Positions 27,190-36,060 are shown, counted from the stretch's first letter. The stretch is DNA of 64,000 bases from Citrobacter telavivensis (GCA_009363175.1 CP045205.1:3720001-3784000), one strand, 5' to 3'. The notes: generated from the sequence alone by a model not told the origin. Numbers and translations: made by a program.

Positions 27190-27270
27190 AAAATAACAGT
27201 TTGCAGGCGAGACCACACTCGGCAACGGGTGGGTAGGCCCTCGCCTGTCCGCAACAAGAGAGACGCTATA

Positions 27271-28440
27271 ATGACACAACGCATGATATTAAATGAAACC
27301 GCCTGGTTTGGGCGAGGTTGCCGCGGCCAGTTAATTAATGAACTCATCCGACGGGGTTTTACCAGAGCACTCATCGTCACCGACAGCGGCCTGGTCAAAT
27401 GCGGTATTGTCGGGAAAATTACCACTCTACTTGATGAGGCGGGTTTTGCCTGGACATTATTCGACCGCGTCGTACCGAATCCCGGTATTACCGTGGTGCA
27501 GGAAGGCGTGAAAACATTTCGCGCCAGCGGCGCTGATGTCCTTATCGCGGTCGGTGGCGGATCGCCTCAGGATACCTGTAAGGCTATTGGGATCATCATT
27601 AATAATCCTGAGTTTGCAGATGTTCGCAGCCTGGAAGGGTTCGCTGAAACGACCCGTCCCTGCGTGCCAATTATTGCCCTTCCTACCACGGCAGGGACCG
27701 CAGCAGAAGTCACCATTAACTATGTGATTACCGACGAAGCGCATCAGCGGAAGTTTGTCTGTATCGATCCACATGACATTCCTCAGGTCGCGCTTGTGGA
27801 TGCGGATCTCATGGATGCGATGCCAGATTCGCTAAAAGCCGCCACCGGCATTGATGCCCTTACCCATGCCATCGAAGGTTATATTACGCGCGGCGCCTGG
27901 GAATTACCGGACGCGCTCCATCTTAAAGCCATTGAAATGATCGCCAAATCGCTGCGCCGCGCGGTGGCTGGCGATGCTGAAGCGATGGAAAAAATGGCGC
28001 TTGCGCAGTACATCGCCGGGATGGGGTTTTCCAATGTGGGTCTCGGCCTCGTCCATGGCATGGCTCATCCGCTGGGCGCGTTTTACAACACCCCGCACGG
28101 TGTCGCTAATGCCATCCTGTTACCTCAGGTAATGGCATGGAATGCGCCCTGCACCGGAGAAAAATACCGCAACATCGCCCTGGCAATGGCTATTCCCGAC
28201 GCCGCCACGCTGCCGCTGGCAGAAATCCGACAGGCTGCTGTCGATGCGGTCTATCAGCTCAATCACGATGTCGGGATCCCCACATCACTGCGTGAGATTG
28301 GCATGAATCAGGACGACATTCCGCAACTGGCACTGGCCGCCTTTAACGATGTCTGTACCGGCGGAAACCCACGCCCGGCCACGGTGGATGACATCGCTGC
28401 ACTCTATCAGCAGGCTTTCAACGGAGTGAACAGACAATGA
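27271..28440 (+). CDS. fucO: lactaldehyde reductase, iron-dependent (FucO-like)
   Basis: The ATG at 27271 gives 389 residues, close to E. coli FucO (383). Identity by eye is high throughout: the N-terminal RMILNETAWFGRG, the NAD-binding GGGSPQDTCKAIG, PTTAGTAAEVTINYVI and, for iron, TGIDALTHAIEG (Asp, His) and HGMAHPLGAFYNTPHG (two His). It reduces L-lactaldehyde to 1,2-propanediol. It implies that the pathway yields lactaldehyde, hence a 6-deoxyhexose substrate. It overlaps the aldolase gene by 4 bases. It may be a second FucO beside the core fuc operon copy. Confidence 0.87.
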   Translation: MTQRMILNETAWFGRGCRGQLINELIRRGFTRALIVTDSGLVKCGIVGKITTLLDEAGFAWTLFDRVVPNPGITVVQEGVKTFRASGADVLIAVGGGSPQDTCKAIGIIINNPEFADVRSLEGFAETTRPCVPIIALPTTAGTAAEVTINYVITDEAHQRKFVCIDPHDIPQVALVDADLMDAMPDSLKAATGIDALTHAIEGYITRGAWELPDALHLKAIEMIAKSLRRAVAGDAEAMEKMALAQYIAGMGFSNVGLGLVHGMAHPLGAFYNTPHGVANAILLPQVMAWNAPCTGEKYRNIALAMAIPDAATLPLAEIRQAAVDAVYQLNHDVGIPTSLREIGMNQDDIPQLALAAFNDVCTGGNPRPATVDDIAALYQQAFNGVNRQ

Positions 28441-29369
28441 CACAGCAGATGACCCAACCGCTGTTCAGCGGGGTGATCCCTCCGGTTCCGACACTCTTCA
28501 CCGCAGAGGGTGAATTCAACGAAACGGCGCAGGCTATCCTTATTGAGCACCTGATCAATTCCCCCGTGGACGGGCTCTTTTTCCTGGGTAGTGCCGGAGA
28601 GTTTGCCCATATGTCCCGCGAGATGCGCCTGGATGTCGCCGCATTTTGCACGCGCCTGGTTGCAGGTCGAAAACCCGTGCTGATTGGCATTGCCAGTTGC
28701 GGCACACAGGAGACCATTGAAGCCGGTCTTCATGCGCAACGCTTCGGCGCGGATGGCGTGGTCGTCGTGAACCCCTGGTACAACCCGCTCAGTGAAAGTA
28801 ACCTGCTTCAACACTTTAAAAGGGTGGCGGAGGCGCTGTCGATTCCGGTAATCCTGTATAATTTCCCCGCGCTGACCGGGCAATCCATACCGGTACAGAT
28901 TATCAAAACCCTTGCCATCGACTGCCCGAACATTGTGGGGTTGAAAGATACGGTCGATACACTTTCCCATATCAGGGAAACGCTGCACGCGGTAAAACCC
29001 GTGCGCCCCGATTTTGCTGTCTTTGCCGGTTACGATGAGTACCTTCTTGGCACATTAATTCTGGGAGGAGATGGCTGTATTCCCGCCAGCGCCAATTTTG
29101 CACCACAACTCACCTGTGGGATCCGCGATGCCTGGCATAAGCAGGATTATTCCCGAGCCGTAGAACTGCAACAGTCGCTGTCCTGGATCCCTCCTCTCTA
29201 CGGGTTGGATCTGCCGTTTTATAATGCGGTGAAATATGCATTACAGCTAACTGGCCTGGATATTTCTGTCCATTCATTGCCACCTGCGTCGCCACTGACC
29301 GCAGAAATGAAAACAGAAATTGAAAACATCCTTCAACGCGCGGGTGTGATTAATAAGGAGGGTAATTAA
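28437..29369 (+). CDS. DHDPS/NAL-family 2-keto-3-deoxy sugar-acid aldolase
   Basis: A 310-residue class I aldolase. GSAGEF near residue 51 binds the pyruvate carboxylate, YNFPALTG near 142 holds the catalytic Tyr, and IVGLKDTVD near 170 the Schiff-base Lys. It is a relative of YagE/YjhH and of the second aldolase at 51835. With FucO just upstream it probably cleaves 2-keto-3-deoxy-L-fuconate or -rhamnonate into pyruvate and L-lactaldehyde. Confidence 0.8.
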   Translation: MTQQMTQPLFSGVIPPVPTLFTAEGEFNETAQAILIEHLINSPVDGLFFLGSAGEFAHMSREMRLDVAAFCTRLVAGRKPVLIGIASCGTQETIEAGLHAQRFGADGVVVVNPWYNPLSESNLLQHFKRVAEALSIPVILYNFPALTGQSIPVQIIKTLAIDCPNIVGLKDTVDTLSHIRETLHAVKPVRPDFAVFAGYDEYLLGTLILGGDGCIPASANFAPQLTCGIRDAWHKQDYSRAVELQQSLSWIPPLYGLDLPFYNAVKYALQLTGLDISVHSLPPASPLTAEMKTEIENILQRAGVINKEGN

Positions 29370-29370
29370 C

Positions 29371-29703
29371 ATGAACAATATTCGTCGATTTGGTTGCGTG
29401 GTGAAAGTCCGGCCAGAAAAACTGGCGTATTATAAGGAACTTCATGCGAATCCCTGGCCTGAAGTCAATGCCATGATAAAAGAATGTAATCTGCGCAACT
29501 TTTCCATTTATTACAAAAATGGTCTGCTGTTTAGTTATCTGGAATATACCGGTGATGATTATGAAGCCGACCAGCAGAAAATGGCCGCGCACCTGAAAAC
29601 ACAGGAGTGGTGGCAGGAAACGTCGCCCTGCCAGATGCCGCTTGAAGGAGAACCTGAAGGCACGCTATGGGTAGAAATGGAAGAAATATACCACCTCGAT
29701 TAA
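29371..29703 (+). CDS. L-rhamnose/L-fucose mutarotase family (RhaM-like)
   Basis: A 110-residue protein of the RhaM/YiiL fold. Marks are a VKVRPEKLAYYKELHANPWPEV start (position 11-32), then IYYKNGLLFSYLEY and the Trp pair in EWWQ. The His and Tyr residues in this arrangement are those of the anomer-converting site. It begins one base after the aldolase stop. It would supply the beta or alpha anomer used by the sugar dehydrogenase. It supports L-rhamnose or L-fucose type sugars. Confidence 0.83.
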   Translation: MNNIRRFGCVVKVRPEKLAYYKELHANPWPEVNAMIKECNLRNFSIYYKNGLLFSYLEYTGDDYEADQQKMAAHLKTQEWWQETSPCQMPLEGEPEGTLWVEMEEIYHLD

Positions 29704-29726
29704 TACAAAAATAATAATATTAATTC

Positions 29727-29750
29727 TCTGCGCTTTTTTGAAAGCGCAGA
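29727..29750 (+). terminator. intra-operon hairpin before the porin gene
   Basis: TCTGCGCTTT / AAAGCGCAGA, perfect 10-bp arms and a 4-base loop. No T tract follows, so it may only lower porin transcription or protect the upstream mRNA. Confidence 0.5.
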
Positions 29751-29791
29751 ACCCCTGTATTTTAATAATGATAGAAACATCCGAGAATAAT

Positions 29792-31312
29792 ATGAAAATC
29801 ACCTCTATGACATGTATCGGCCTCGGCTTAGTGAATCTTTTTGCCATCCCTTATGCATCTTCTTCGCAAAATTTAAATATTGAAGAACGGTTGTCGCAAC
29901 TGGAATTACGTCTGCAAAAAGCAGAAAGCAGGGCCGCGCTGGCCGAAAAACAAAATGCCCAACTGGTCAGTCAATTAAAACAGACAGAACAAGAATCACA
30001 GCAGGCGAAAAAATCGGTGGAAAGCCTGGAAGCCCGCACCCAGCGAATTGAAAAAATAACGCCCGATGAAGATGACTATTTTGAGCTGCACGGTTATGCG
30101 CGTTCCGGCATGATGACCAACCATAATGCCCGCCACACCCAGGGGGGGCCATTTATGACCCCGGCAGGACAAACTGGCGGGGCAATTGGCCGTCTGGGTA
30201 ATGAACCAGATACGTATGTTGAAGTGTATCTGGAGAAGAAAAAACGACTGGAAAACGGCGCCACGACCCGATTTATGACGATGATTGCCGATCAGCAGAA
30301 AAGCTATAACGACTGGACGGCGGATTCCAGCACGCTGAACGTCAGCCAGGCCTTTGCTGAAATCGCGTCGCTTCCGAGTTTTACTGGTCCCTTCAAGGAT
30401 ACGACGCTATGGGCCGGTAAGCGTGTGGATCGTGACAACTTCGAAATTCCCTGGCTGGACTCTAAATTCGTCGCGCTCAACGGCACCGGGGGCGGTATCT
30501 ATGACATCCGCTGGACCGATAACATTCGCAGTAACTTCTCCTTCATTGGCCGTAGTTTTGGCGATGTGGACGTCGTCAACAATGACGTCCAAAACTATGT
30601 CCTGACAGCCAACAACTATTTTGGCCCGGTGCAATTATTCATCAGCGGGATGCAGGCAAAGGACAATGAAGAGCGTGAAACCTTAAGCGGATATAAAGTC
30701 TTCAACGCGGCAAACAAAGGTTATACCGCACTGTTAGGGTATCAGGGCGACAGCTTTTATGGCCTGACAAAAGGTGAAACGCGTAGCGTACTCTCCTGGG
30801 GACAAGGTCTTGGCGCGGAAGTGAAGAATATAGGCACCGACCCGGCGTTACTGTCCGATGCGAAAACGTTACGTTTAGCCAGTTACGGCATCGTCAATCT
30901 TTCGCCAGGCTGGGATTTTGCCCCTTCACTGCTTGCTCAGCAGAGTGCCGATCGTTACGTGAAAGGCGATGATTATCGCTGGGTCACCCTGAACGGACGA
31001 CTGATGCAGAACATTACGCAAAACTTCGCGTTAGGTTATGAGGCGACCTGGCAATATATGGATCTCGATCCTAATGGCTATCAGCAATATCAGAAGGTGA
31101 AGGGGAATTTTTACAAACTGACCTTTGCACCAACGTTCCGACCTGACGATATTTCGCCCTTCTTTACCCGCCCTGAATTACGCGTTTTTGCCACGTGGAT
31201 GAACTGGGATAACGATCTGGATAAATACAGCCCTAATGACACCTTTGGTCAGAAAGGTTTCACCTCGGGTGGCGAGTGGACATTCGGCGTTCAGATGGAA
31301 ACCTTCTTCTGA
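29792..31312 (+). CDS. ScrY/LamB-family sugar porin with N-terminal coiled coil
   Basis: The ATG at 29792 gives 506 residues, near ScrY (505). A signal peptide (about residues 1-24) precedes a heptad-rich segment, about 27-95 (ERLSQLELRLQKAESRAALAE), like the periplasmic coiled coil of ScrY. The LamB-type barrel starts with DEDDYFELHGYARSGM and ends in FGVQMETFF with the terminal Phe needed for outer-membrane insertion. It should let an oligosaccharide or glycoside through the outer membrane for this operon. Confidence 0.85.
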   Translation: MKITSMTCIGLGLVNLFAIPYASSSQNLNIEERLSQLELRLQKAESRAALAEKQNAQLVSQLKQTEQESQQAKKSVESLEARTQRIEKITPDEDDYFELHGYARSGMMTNHNARHTQGGPFMTPAGQTGGAIGRLGNEPDTYVEVYLEKKKRLENGATTRFMTMIADQQKSYNDWTADSSTLNVSQAFAEIASLPSFTGPFKDTTLWAGKRVDRDNFEIPWLDSKFVALNGTGGGIYDIRWTDNIRSNFSFIGRSFGDVDVVNNDVQNYVLTANNYFGPVQLFISGMQAKDNEERETLSGYKVFNAANKGYTALLGYQGDSFYGLTKGETRSVLSWGQGLGAEVKNIGTDPALLSDAKTLRLASYGIVNLSPGWDFAPSLLAQQSADRYVKGDDYRWVTLNGRLMQNITQNFALGYEATWQYMDLDPNGYQQYQKVKGNFYKLTFAPTFRPDDISPFFTRPELRVFATWMNWDNDLDKYSPNDTFGQKGFTSGGEWTFGVQMETFF

Positions 31313-31318
31313 TCGCGG

Positions 31319-31350
31319 GCGAACGGTTTTATCACGGTAAAACCGTTCGC
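31319..31350. terminator. terminator between the porin and AraC genes
   Basis: GCGAACGGTTTTA / TAAAACCGTTCGC, a perfect 13-bp stem with a 6-base loop followed by TTTCCT, lies between convergent genes and probably serves both. Confidence 0.8.
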
Positions 31351-31375
31351 TTTCCTGATAAGGACTGAACGCCAC

Positions 31376-32236
31376 TTACAGTGGTTTTTCCCGTCGCCGG
31401 AATTCACTTGGCGAAACGCCGACCGCCCGATGGAACTCGCGGGAAAAATGCAGTTGATCGTGATACCCCACCTGGCTGGCGATGCTGCCTATGGTGGCAT
31501 CCGTTTCAACTAACAGGCGACGCGCCTGAGACAAGCGGTAGTTTTTCAACCAACGCAGTGGACTTTGATTAAACGTCTCCTGAAAGAGTCGAAAAAGCTG
31601 TGATTTACTCACCTGGCAATAGAGCATAAATTTGTCAATATCCCATTCATCGTTATAGTGACTGTGAATTTGATAAATCAGCCGACCTAATCCGCGATGG
31701 GTGATCACCGGTGAACTTTCATTTTCATGACTGCGACTTTCAAGAAGCGTATAAATTAATTTCGAACACAACAGGTCGCAATGGGCATCCGCAACCAGAG
31801 TATGGCTTTTCATCAAACTAAATAGTTGATGGTAAATGTCGGTTATTTCAGCCGGTGATTCAAACTCAAACACCGGTTGATGAAGAACATTCAGAAAATT
31901 CATAATATTGTCCATCTTAGAACCGTCAATTCTTAACCACAATATTTCCCAGGGATCGGCGCTGTCCGGAAAGTGTTCATGCGGAAACCTGACTGGAAGC
32001 CAGACCAGACTTCCTTCTTTCACTTCGTATTTTTTATTCTCCAGACAAATAACGCCCTTCCCCTTGAGACAGAAAATAAGTTCATGCCCCACGACAGACT
32101 GGCGTTGGATATGGAAATTCGCCCCTGTCAATATATGACCGGCGCGCAATACCCGATAATTGACCAGCGTAGAAAAATCTTCTGATTCCCGATACCAGTT
32201 TTCAATGACCTGCGTTCGCTGCGGCAGTGAACTCAT
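31376..32236 (-). CDS. AraC-family transcriptional regulator
   Basis: The ATG at 32236 (286 residues) follows GGAG at 8 bases; a TTG-started extension is less likely. An N-terminal cupin-like sugar-binding domain (about 1-150, with HELIFCLKGKG) precedes the double helix-turn-helix (about 185-285) ending in IASQVGYHDQLHFSREFHRAVGVSPSEFRR (position only). It has the RhaS/MelR layout. It is convergent with the sugar operon and likely its activator. Confidence 0.83.
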   Translation of the reverse strand: MSSLPQRTQVIENWYRESEDFSTLVNYRVLRAGHILTGANFHIQRQSVVGHELIFCLKGKGVICLENKKYEVKEGSLVWLPVRFPHEHFPDSADPWEILWLRIDGSKMDNIMNFLNVLHQPVFEFESPAEITDIYHQLFSLMKSHTLVADAHCDLLCSKLIYTLLESRSHENESSPVITHRGLGRLIYQIHSHYNDEWDIDKFMLYCQVSKSQLFRLFQETFNQSPLRWLKNYRLSQARRLLVETDATIGSIASQVGYHDQLHFSREFHRAVGVSPSEFRRREKPL

Positions 32237-32734
32237 ATGCCATACTCCGAAAGAATGGATACATTTTAGATTAATTAATCCATCATGGGATGACAAGCGG
32301 AAATCATGACAGGAGTTGATTTAATTCTTTGACTCAGTTCACAAGATTAAGTAACGATAATATTATATCGTCAACCCGGAACTTTCCCCCTTAAAAAGGG
32401 GACATGACATGCCAACAATCCGCCATCGTAAAAAGCAGAGCGGATAAAATCATTAATTTGGCTTAGGTAGCATTTATATTCACCATCTTTTTGTAAATAA
32501 CTTCACAAGCTAAATTAACAAAGAGAACATTATTCTACTATCGCACGCATACTCTGCCACGCTTTTATCGTCTTCTTTTCGATTAAGAACGGTTTCTGAC
32601 AAACACCTGCGTATAAGGACGAATCTGCCCTGCTATCCGCTGTTCATTATGATGGTGTACATACGTTCATCTCCTGGTATTTCCTTCTGTCATTCGAATC
32701 GCTCTAACTAACATCATTAACGTCCCCACGTATC
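32237..32734. other. non-coding stretch behind the AraC gene
   Basis: About 500 bases with no convincing gene. The right-hand part near 32739-32755 has a small hairpin AAGGAG / CTCCTT. The araC promoter should lie in the first 150 bases. Confidence 0.35.
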
Positions 32735-32932
32735 CTTGAAGGAGTCATTCTCCTTGGTCATGGGCAACCCCTTGAACAGAGGGTCGATACGCTGGCGGTG
32801 GCGATTAACACATCATAGGGTTTATATCCGACAGGAAGGCAGCCAAAACTGTATACAGAATGGGTGAAAGCCATTGTGGCTCACAAGATGAATTTATTCT
32901 CAGCTATCGGCAAGGCCGCACTTTACGGCTGA
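32735..32932 (+). pseudogene. possible gene remnant with an in-frame stop
   Basis: One frame reads 27 codons, a TAG at 32816, then 37 more codons to TGA. Both halves have protein-like composition (ILLGHGQPLEQRVDTLAVAI, then TEWVKAIVAHKMNLFSAIG). There is no start codon with a ribosome site and I do not recognise the family. It could equally be chance. Confidence 0.2.
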
Positions 32933-32949
32933 AATGACATTACCCGCGA

Positions 32950-32975
32950 AAAGGGAATCCGTAAGGATTCCCTTT
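32950..32975. terminator. terminator of the LuxR-type gene
   Basis: AAAGGGAATCC-GTAA-GGATTCCCTTT, a perfect 11-bp stem, lies just beyond the stop of the minus-strand regulator; the A-rich left end gives a U tract on that strand. Confidence 0.75.
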
Positions 32976-33008
32976 CCTGTGACTTCTCGGTTTACGCGAT
33001 GATCGCAT

Positions 33009-33569
33009 TCATTTCAGAGTCTGCTCGTCTTCAGCAGCAGAAAAGACAATATTCAGACCACGAGGTCGAAATATTGTTGAATGAATCAACATATATTTGT
33101 ACCAGCGTAAAAATAGCCGCCGATCGTTGACCCCAATACGTTCAAGAATACTGTACAATCTTGAATATATTGACTTTTGACTCAACCCCAGATATTGCGA
33201 CGCGTCAGCATACGTTTCCAGACAAACAATCGCATTGAGCGTGTGTTTGTCTGCCCGGTTCATCTTTGTCATAAACTGACAAAACTCACACTTCTGTTCG
33301 TCACTGTTATCCTGTGCATCTCTAAGTTTTTCAATGATCCGCTGGATAGAATCACAATAATTGATATGCTGTTTCAGGTATAAATTATCTTGCTTTTCGG
33401 AAATACTCACTACTGTATATTCAGAAAGCAATGCACAACAGCATCGTGTTTGTACCCACATAGCAGGAAGAAAGCAGAATGGTTTCCTGTCTGACGGTCT
33501 CGCTGCCCTATTCTTTAATTCACTCAGCGCAAGAGCGATAAGTGGAGAAAGTTTATCATCAACAACCAC
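33009..33569 (-). CDS. LuxR-type helix-turn-helix regulator
   Basis: A 186-residue protein starting with GTG behind AAGGAGGG. The C-terminal part (about residues 118-165) has a helix-turn-helix, ADASQYLGLSQKSIYSRLYSI, then LERIGVNDRRLFLRWYKY, like the LuxR/FixJ output domain (quoted for position). The N-terminal 110 residues are Cys-rich (CCCALL near 38, CEFC near 93) and resemble no domain I know. It lacks a recognisable receiver or autoinducer domain. The target is unknown; fimbrial or adhesin regulators of this size exist in enterobacteria. Confidence 0.6.
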   Translation of the reverse strand: MVVDDKLSPLIALALSELKNRAARPSDRKPFCFLPAMWVQTRCCCALLSEYTVVSISEKQDNLYLKQHINYCDSIQRIIEKLRDAQDNSDEQKCEFCQFMTKMNRADKHTLNAIVCLETYADASQYLGLSQKSIYSRLYSILERIGVNDRRLFLRWYKYMLIHSTIFRPRGLNIVFSAAEDEQTLK

Positions 33570-34089
33570 GTTATCCCTCCTTGTACCGCTGTTTGCAAAT
33601 ATACACTTATCTTAAATAAAACTGCCAAAAGATATAACTGTTCAATCTAATACATCATGATAGGAAACAGCTATCACCATTTCTTTTTTTATCGCAAGAT
33701 CAGATCATATCATTAACAACCTTGAAGGATTAAGCTTTATTATCAATGGTTTACATTTTAATAAAAATACACGCAGAGCAACAAAAATCAAACAAAACAC
33801 AACAATAAATTCATATCCAGGGCATGCAACACCATCAATTAAATAGGATTATTTATCCTATAATCAGAAAAACAAAAAAATTACATCGCCATTCTTAGGT
33901 GTCATAGAAAAATACAAATTAGGATTGTTCTTAGATCGGAGAATAATCTCTAAATAAGAAGAAAGAATAAATGGGATGCATTAACTCAACGTCGTTTTAT
34001 TTAATGGTAAATTTGAACAGAACGCCTTTTCATTTTTATAAAGCCACTATCACTTCGTCAAAAGCAATAGTTCTCATCTGGGGTAAATA
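33570..34089. other. AT-rich intergenic region with a small inverted repeat
   Basis: About 520 AT-rich bases without a gene. ATAGGAT-TATTT-ATCCTAT at 33843-33861 is a perfect 7-bp inverted repeat that might bind a regulator. Low GC suggests acquired or silenced DNA. Confidence 0.4.
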
Positions 34090-34115
34090 ACGGCATAGCC
34101 GAAAGGCTATGCCGT
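34090..34115. terminator. terminator of the yjhX-yjhQ-yjhP operon
   Basis: ACGGCATAGCC-GAAA-GGCTATGCCGT, a perfect 11-bp stem with a stable GAAA loop, 10 bases beyond the stop of the last gene. Confidence 0.75.
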
Positions 34116-34125
34116 ATCACTCACA

Positions 34126-34872
34126 TCATCGCGCCATTAACGCAAATACGCCCCAACCGAAGTATTCCCGGGCGTACGTGACATGGCGTTTGGGCGCTAT
34201 CGTCAACTCCGTACGAACCTCGTCGGCAAAATCATCCTCAGAGTTAGCCTCTAACCAACGACGCATTGTCAGCCATTTCGCCGCTTCGTACCGATCCCAG
34301 CCCTCCTGGTCTGCCAGTACCATTTCCACCACGTCATAGCCGAGTTCGTCGAAAGAGCCGACGAGCGCAGGAAGGGTGAGAAAATCAGTCCTGGACGAGA
34401 CGCCACAAGCCTGGGCAATCTCTTCCGTCGCGGGAACCTGACGCCAGTATGGTTCACCGATCAGTATCATTCCGCCAGGCTTGAGGCTTTTTGCCAGCAG
34501 TTCGATACACCCGGCGACGCCACCGGCTATCCAGGTCGCGCCAACACAGGCCGCCACGTCGCATTTTTCGTCCGTGACGTAACCCGCCGCGTCGTTATGA
34601 ATAAAATGGACGCGTTCGCTGACGCCGAGCTCTTCAGCACGCTGTTTTGCCTGCGCGGTGAAGAGCGGACTCATGTCGATACCGGTACCGTTAATACCGA
34701 GATCGCGCGCCCAGGTACAAAGCATCTCACCTGAGCCACTGCCGAGATCGAGAATACGCGCCCCCGACTTCATGCGTAACACGCGGCCCAGTGTGGCGTA
34801 CTTTTCCGGCGTGAACGGGTTATGAATACGGTGTTCACTTTCGCTAGTCGTAAAAATACGTGGGATATCCAT
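34126..34872 (-). CDS. yjhP: YjhP-like SAM-dependent methyltransferase
   Basis: A 248-residue class I methyltransferase, the length of E. coli YjhP and near-identical in the parts I remember. The SAM motif ILDLGSGSGEMLC is at about residue 40, and GTGIDMS near 62 holds the ribose-binding acidic residue. YjhP is the third gene of the topAI operon in E. coli, and the order is the same here. The substrate is unknown. Confidence 0.88.
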   Translation of the reverse strand: MDIPRIFTTSESEHRIHNPFTPEKYATLGRVLRMKSGARILDLGSGSGEMLCTWARDLGINGTGIDMSPLFTAQAKQRAEELGVSERVHFIHNDAAGYVTDEKCDVAACVGATWIAGGVAGCIELLAKSLKPGGMILIGEPYWRQVPATEEIAQACGVSSRTDFLTLPALVGSFDELGYDVVEMVLADQEGWDRYEAAKWLTMRRWLEANSEDDFADEVRTELTIAPKRHVTYAREYFGWGVFALMAR

Positions 34873-34923
34873 TAATTAATTCCTTTCATTGGGTTACGAA
34901 TGACAGAGCGTTCAATCAGGTCA

Positions 34924-35475
34924 TTATTCATGCCAGTGCTCCGGTTGCATTAAGGCCTGCGCACACTGAATTTGGCCAGTACGAGCATGTGGCTGAGCAG
35001 AGAGGGATTGCAGCATCCAGCAGGCCTTGTGCTCTTCCGGGATGGGATAAGGCGCAGGATAGCCGTTGTCTCCTGCGCAAGGTTTGAATCCATGTCGCGG
35101 ATAGTACGTGGCATGACCGAGAACAAATACGCGCTGACACCCCATCAACCGTAAGTGTTCTAAACCGGTACGTATTAATAATCCGCCCACTCCTCTCCCC
35201 TGGTATTCCGGTATGACCGCCAGAGGCGCGAGGATATGCATCAGGGGAGATTCCATTTCCCCTTTGAATGTCGCCCGGGTGAACAAGATATGCCCGACGG
35301 CTTTACCTTCATGTCTGGCCAGCAACGATAACGTCGGACGTGCACTTTCGTCTTGCAGCAAAGCAGCCACCAGATCGGCCTCTTTACTGTAGCCAAATGC
35401 ACGGGTTTCGACTTCCCGGATGTTACTTACATCACTCTCATCGGTGATATGAAAGGTGAAGTTGCGTGTTGTCAT
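34924..35475 (-). CDS. yjhQ: YjhQ antitoxin, GNAT-like acetyltransferase
   Basis: A 183-residue GNAT-fold protein with the acetyl-CoA motif VIPEYQGRGVGGLLIRTGLEHL near residues 88-109 (position only). It matches E. coli YjhQ (181 residues), reported as the antitoxin of TopAI. It starts 11 bases after the toxin gene stop, behind GGAGAG. Whether it acts by binding the toxin or enzymatically is not settled by the sequence. Confidence 0.88.
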   Translation of the reverse strand: MTTRNFTFHITDESDVSNIREVETRAFGYSKEADLVAALLQDESARPTLSLLARHEGKAVGHILFTRATFKGEMESPLMHILAPLAVIPEYQGRGVGGLLIRTGLEHLRLMGCQRVFVLGHATYYPRHGFKPCAGDNGYPAPYPIPEEHKACWMLQSLSAQPHARTGQIQCAQALMQPEHWHE

Positions 35476-35485
35476 AGAACTCTCC

Positions 35486-35743
35486 TTAGCGGTTATCTGG
35501 CTGGGCGCGAACGTTGTTCAGCCCGGTGGTATTAATGCGGTAGGGTTGACCATTGACGGATTTGATCAGCTTTTTGGTTTTGAGTTTTTTGAAGACGGCG
35601 AGCGTACAGTCGGCGAGCAGCAGCCCTTCGCGGCTGTAACATTCAACGGCGGTGACGCGGCCTGACGTATCGCGAACGTGCGCAATACGTCCACCTTTGG
35701 CGAGAACGTGTAAGGTACGTTGTTCCTGACGGGATAAATTCAT
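35486..35743 (-). CDS. topAI: TopAI toxin, topoisomerase I inhibitor (YjhX)
   Basis: An 85-residue basic protein, the same length as E. coli YjhX/TopAI, with MNLSRQEQRTLHVLAKGG at the start and a winged-helix-like layout. The E. coli protein inhibits DNA topoisomerase I and is countered by YjhQ. Gene order toxin, antitoxin, methyltransferase is conserved. In E. coli, expression is controlled by an upstream leader ORF and premature termination. Here the 5' region contains a large hairpin and small ORFs consistent with such control. Confidence 0.9.
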   Translation of the reverse strand: MNLSRQEQRTLHVLAKGGRIAHVRDTSGRVTAVECYSREGLLLADCTLAVFKKLKTKKLIKSVNGQPYRINTTGLNNVRAQPDNR

Positions 35744-35819
35744 ACTGGAAAACCTGTTTAATCATCATGTGCAAAACGTGCAAACACACAGCGGTGTCCG
35801 CATTCGATTTCAGCGCATT

Positions 35820-35861
35820 GATAATCAGTCCGGCCTGGAAAGGTCGGGGAAACTGATTATC
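35820..35861 (-). promoter_or_regulatory. hairpin in the topAI leader
   Basis: GATAATCAGT and ACTGATTATC form perfect 10-bp arms, with CCGGCCT / AGGTCGG pairing inside. It lies about 75 bases before the topAI ATG and overlaps the stop of the leader ORF, so translation of that ORF could affect it. A role in attenuation is inferred. Confidence 0.55.
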
Positions 35862-36060
35862 AGATGATTACATTCTCCAGCATCAAAGCCTCGGGTTGAG
35901 TTGAAAGGTATTTACGGCATGAATGGTAACACGTAATTTCAGCAGGGATATGTGCAGGTCGGGGAAATGTGATCGATGTCGAAAACGCGAGCCCGCCCAC
36001 GGTCATGGCTTCATCTTCTGTCCATCCACGGTCTCGCTGGCAGGCAGAAAGATAACCCAT
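35860..36060 (-). CDS. possible leader ORF of topAI (ToiL-like position)
   Basis: A 66-codon frame ends exactly at the leader hairpin. An internal ATG 18 codons later (48 residues) has a better purine-rich upstream region. E. coli topAI has a leader ORF, toiL, that senses ribosome-targeting antibiotics. I cannot recall its sequence, so likeness is positional only. Confidence 0.35.
   Translation of the reverse strand: MGYLSACQRDRGWTEDEAMTVGGLAFSTSITFPRPAHIPAEITCYHSCRKYLSTQPEALMLENVII

Noticed and set aside
32237..34125. search for a CRISPR array or IS ends in the gene-poor region
   Set aside because: No regularly spaced repeats and no paired terminal inverted repeats were found.
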